Below the pieces are notes generated by a model. The model did not search any database, had not been told where the DNA came from, and saw only the letters and a list, made by a program, of their open reading frames with translations. A DNA stretch of 23,584 nucleotides from SIG607 sp045586405 (GTDB lineage Bacteria; Bacillota; Clostridia; Oscillospirales; Acutalibacteraceae): the NCBI GenBank assembly GCA_045586405.1, contig JAZNAG010000063.1:1-23584 (forward strand), in the 5' to 3' direction. Numbering within the stretch: the stretch's first letter is position 1; every line of letters begins with the position of its first letter. Positions 21,732-23,584 of this stretch are shown piece after piece. The position numbers and the translations under genes were made by a program.

Positions 21732-22154
21732 ATGTTTAATCTTGTTGTTCTTACCGGTAGACTTACTGCCGATCCCGAACTCAAAACTACACCTAGCGGT
21801 GTCTCTGTGACCACCTTCTCTATCGCGGTATCCCGTCGCTATAAGGCAGGAGAAGAAACTCAGGCAGATTTTATCAATATCGTTGCTTGGAGACAAACCG
21901 CCGAATTTATTACTAAGTACTTTAACAAAGGCAGCATGATCGGTATCGAAGGCTCTATACAGACTCGTCGCTATACCGATAAGGAAGGCAAAAACAGAAC
22001 TGTATTTGAAGTTATTGCAAATAATGTTCAGTTTGTTGAGTCCAAACGTGATTCTGCCCCCGGTGCAGGCGATGTTCCTGCATCATTCAGCAACGCTTCG
22101 GTAAATGAGTTTACTGAAGTAACCGGCGAATCTGATGATGATTTACCGTTCTAA
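21732..22154 (+). CDS. ssb: Single-stranded DNA-binding protein
   Basis: A 140-residue SSB with an N-terminal OB fold: MFNLVVLTGRLTADPELK, the DFINIVAWRQTAEFI strand, KGSMIGIEGSIQTRRYTDKEG, and FEVIANNVQFVESK ending the fold near residue 110. A short flexible linker follows, then the acidic tip DDDLPF that recruits repair and replication partners. It coats single-stranded DNA in replication, repair and recombination as a tetramer. The ribosome site AGAGGATG is just upstream, 16 nt after rpsF. The tail is short compared with Bacillus SSB (about 170 residues) but complete. Confidence 0.98.
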   Translation: MFNLVVLTGRLTADPELKTTPSGVSVTTFSIAVSRRYKAGEETQADFINIVAWRQTAEFITKYFNKGSMIGIEGSIQTRRYTDKEGKNRTVFEVIANNVQFVESKRDSAPGAGDVPASFSNASVNEFTEVTGESDDDLPF

Positions 22155-22182
22155 TTTATTTTAATTTCAGGAGGTCTTGAAA

Positions 22183-22422
22183 ATGGAAAAAATGGAAAGA
22201 CCTGCACATAGAAAAGCTCGTAAGAAAATTTGTCATTTCTGTGCAGACCGCGTAGAAGAAATCGATTACAAGGACATAGCTCGTCTTCGTAAGTTCATTT
22301 CAGAACGCGCTAAGATTCTTCCCCGCCGTGCTACCGGCACTTGTGCTGCTCATCAGCGTAAACTGACCATTGCAATTAAGCGTGCCCGTCAGGTAGCAAT
22401 TCTCCCTTATGTAAACGACTAA
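22183..22422 (+). CDS. rpsR: 30S ribosomal protein S18, cysteine-containing form
   Basis: A 79-residue S18: basic N-terminus, ICHFCADRVEEIDYKD, the LRKFISERAKILPRRATGTCAAHQRKLTIAIKRARQVAILPYV core that defines the family, and a short end. C17, C20, C54 and H57 form a CxxC plus CxxH set compatible with zinc binding; S18 is among the ribosomal proteins known with (C+) and without (C-) such residues. The ATG at 22183 is chosen because AGGAGG (22169-22174) is 8 nt upstream; the TTG at 22177 is only 2 nt from it. It completes the rpsF-ssb-rpsR operon. Confidence 0.97.
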   Translation: MEKMERPAHRKARKKICHFCADRVEEIDYKDIARLRKFISERAKILPRRATGTCAAHQRKLTIAIKRARQVAILPYVND

Positions 22423-22434
22423 TAGGGAATATAA

Positions 22435-22472
22435 AAGCGTTGTGTTCACTCGAACACAACGCTTATTTTTTT
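22435..22472 (+). terminator. Terminator of rpsF-ssb-rpsR
   Basis: AAGCGTTGTGTTC-ACTC-GAACACAACGCTT (13-bp perfect stem) is followed by ATTTTTTT. An outer pair of complementary flanks (TAGGGAATA at 22423 and TATTCCCTA at 22475) can lengthen the structure and reaches the stop codon of the convergent rodA-like gene. Confidence 0.93.
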
Positions 22473-22480
22473 CCTATTCC

Positions 22481-23584
22481 CTACTTCAGTTCGTGCAGAT
22501 ACACCGTTCGGGAGTTGCGGTGGATATAGACGCTGAGCACCAGTCCAACCCCAAGGAACAGACAGGAAAGTGAGGTTCCGCCTGCCGAGAAAAAGGGCAA
22601 GGTTACGCCGATAACCGGAAGCAGAGACAGGCACATACCAAGATTTATTGCTATTTGTGCCATAATCCAACCAAAGAAGCCTACACAAATAAGCTTACCT
22701 GCAAGGTTATTTGTCATTTTTGAAATGTGCAAACATCTTATTGATATAGCCGCAAGCAGTATTACCGCTAAGGCGGCACCCGCAAAACCTAATTCTTCAC
22801 CGATAGTGACAAATATAAAGTCATTATACCCCTCGGGAACACCGGCAGGGCCCATTTGGGTGAGGCTTCCTTTAAGGTAGCCCTGTCCCCAGAAGCCGCC
22901 GTTAGAGAGAGCAACTCTACCTCTGTACTGTTGCCAACCGTCACCCAGTACATCGGCTTCAAGGTCAAACATAGTCTGAATTCTGGCCTGCTGGTCGGGA
23001 TTCATTACAAAGAAATAAACAATAGGTGCGGCAACAATAATCACACAGAATAATATAAGGAAATACTTATAATGCACCCCTGCCGCCCAGAGCATACACA
23101 GCACCATTACGGCAAATACAAGTGCGGTACCGTCATCTCCCTGAAAATGTATAAGAAGTACGGGAGCCGCACCGTGAGCACAAACAGGAATTAAGTATTT
23201 TAGTTTATTTATATTTTCCTTTACGCGGGAAAGATGCATAGCAAAGGTAATAATAAAGCATGCCTTCAAAAGCTCGGAGGGCTGAAAGGTGGTAATACCC
23301 AGATTAAGCCAAGCCTTATCATCGGTACCTGCAGGGCCAAAGCCGATAACAAAGGTTAACAGCACGGGAATAACACCTATTGCCGCCGCAATATACCAAC
23401 GCTTAAGGAAAAATTCAAAATCAAACAGGGATATAAGAATTGCAGCAGCAAGTCCTAAAAGCATTGCCACCACCTGCATAATAAACTGCTTGGGGCTGCC
23501 GGTGTATCTGGTTGACGAAAGCACCGCCAGACAACCGAAAGAGGTGGTAAAAAGGCATAAAAAGAGCATAAACTTGTCCACTTC
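22481..23584 (-). CDS. RodA/FtsW family peptidoglycan glycosyltransferase (SEDS), 5' end cut by window edge
   Basis: At least 366 residues of a SEDS-family integral membrane protein, the class that polymerises lipid II into glycan strands with a class B PBP during elongation, division or sporulation. Seen: about ten helices, FQPSELLKACFIITFAMHLS, GDDGTALVF in place of the usual DLGT, the catalytic-loop region GVPEGYNDFIFVTIGEELGF with the essential aspartate in NDFI, and the closing GVTLPFFSAGGTSLSCLFLGVGLVLSV. The reading frame is open to position 23584 and the first helix has almost no preceding residues. The true start is therefore probably outside the window; a GTG at 23581 is possible. 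The sequence resembles RodA more than FtsW, but SpoVE cannot be excluded. Confidence 0.9.
   Translation of the reverse strand, partial: EVDKFMLFLCLFTTSFGCLAVLSSTRYTGSPKQFIMQVVAMLLGLAAAILISLFDFEFFLKRWYIAAAIGVIPVLLTFVIGFGPAGTDDKAWLNLGITTFQPSELLKACFIITFAMHLSRVKENINKLKYLIPVCAHGAAPVLLIHFQGDDGTALVFAVMVLCMLWAAGVHYKYFLILFCVIIVAAPIVYFFVMNPDQQARIQTMFDLEADVLGDGWQQYRGRVALSNGGFWGQGYLKGSLTQMGPAGVPEGYNDFIFVTIGEELGFAGAALAVILLAAISIRCLHISKMTNNLAGKLICVGFFGWIMAQIAINLGMCLSLLPVIGVTLPFFSAGGTSLSCLFLGVGLVLSVYIHRNSRTVYLHELK

Noticed and set aside
1..23584. CRISPR array, insertion sequence, prophage or defence island
   Set aside because: No regularly spaced repeats, transposase or integrase motifs, phage genes or known defence domains were seen on either strand.

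Overview
This window looks like a chromosomal stretch of a low-to-mid GC Firmicute of the class Clostridia, probably an Oscillospirales/Eubacteriales-type gut anaerobe. That placement is an inference from several features. Promoters are classical sigma-A (TTGACA/TATAAT) in AT-rich gaps, and Shine-Dalgarno sites are strong GGAGG with some TTG starts. The rpsF-ssb-rpsR operon carries an S6:S18-type leader. A SpoIID-like protein sits behind a sigma-E-like promoter, and there is a DUF5058 protein plus a clostridial-style membrane-anchored Mur ligase beside ddl. I see no integrase, transposase, phage gene, CRISPR array or other sign of a mobile island; gene packing is tight and mostly on the minus strand.

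Layout. (1) 1-300: tRNA-Leu(UAG) on the minus strand with its own promoter and terminator; positions 1-83 show no gene. (2) 417-4146, minus: a membrane-protein operon ending in an M20 metallopeptidase: unknown membrane protein, DUF5058 protein, second membrane protein, M20 peptidase. A putative peptide or amino-acid-conjugate import and hydrolysis unit is an inference. (3) 4216-5148, plus: a lone SpoIID/LytB-domain gene, divergent from operon 2 and overlapping the next operon tail-to-tail. (4) 5141-9043, minus: orphan PTS-type EIIC, endonuclease III, pyridoxal-kinase-like PdxY and a MATE transporter, under one strong promoter with a dyad near the start point. (5) 9171-10777, minus: two adjacent family-16 glycoside-hydrolase-fold proteins without signal peptides. 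One keeps the catalytic ExDxxE motif; the other has lost two of its three acidic residues.

(6) 10879-17665, minus: a long run of MgtE magnesium channel, CYTH phosphatase-like protein, alpha/beta hydrolase, membrane-anchored MurF-type ligase, D-Ala-D-Ala ligase and Mn/Fe-type cation diffusion facilitator. It starts from a strong promoter followed by a structured leader of about 147 nt that I cannot assign to a known riboswitch class. It mixes divalent-cation homeostasis with late cytoplasmic peptidoglycan precursor synthesis (Ddl makes D-Ala-D-Ala, the Mur ligase adds it). (7) 17921-20483, plus: U32 family protein (RlhA/YrrO-like), then TspO, whose ribosome binding site lies in a strong hairpin. 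(8) 20511-21254, minus: a YhfC-like membrane protein lacking the expected protease residues. (9) 21434-22422, plus: rpsF-ssb-rpsR. (10) 22481-window end, minus: RodA/FtsW-family protein, truncated at its N-terminus by the window edge.

No single striking new defence or mobile system is present. The items most worth a second look are the active/inactive GH16 pair, the unassigned mgtE leader, the DUF5058 + partner + M20 operon, the Mur ligase with a membrane domain in place of its usual N-terminal domain, and the degenerate YhfC protein. Several starts were moved from the longest frame to positions supported by ribosome binding sites and promoters (4216, 6538, 7376, 10777, 17921, 21254, 21434, 22183).
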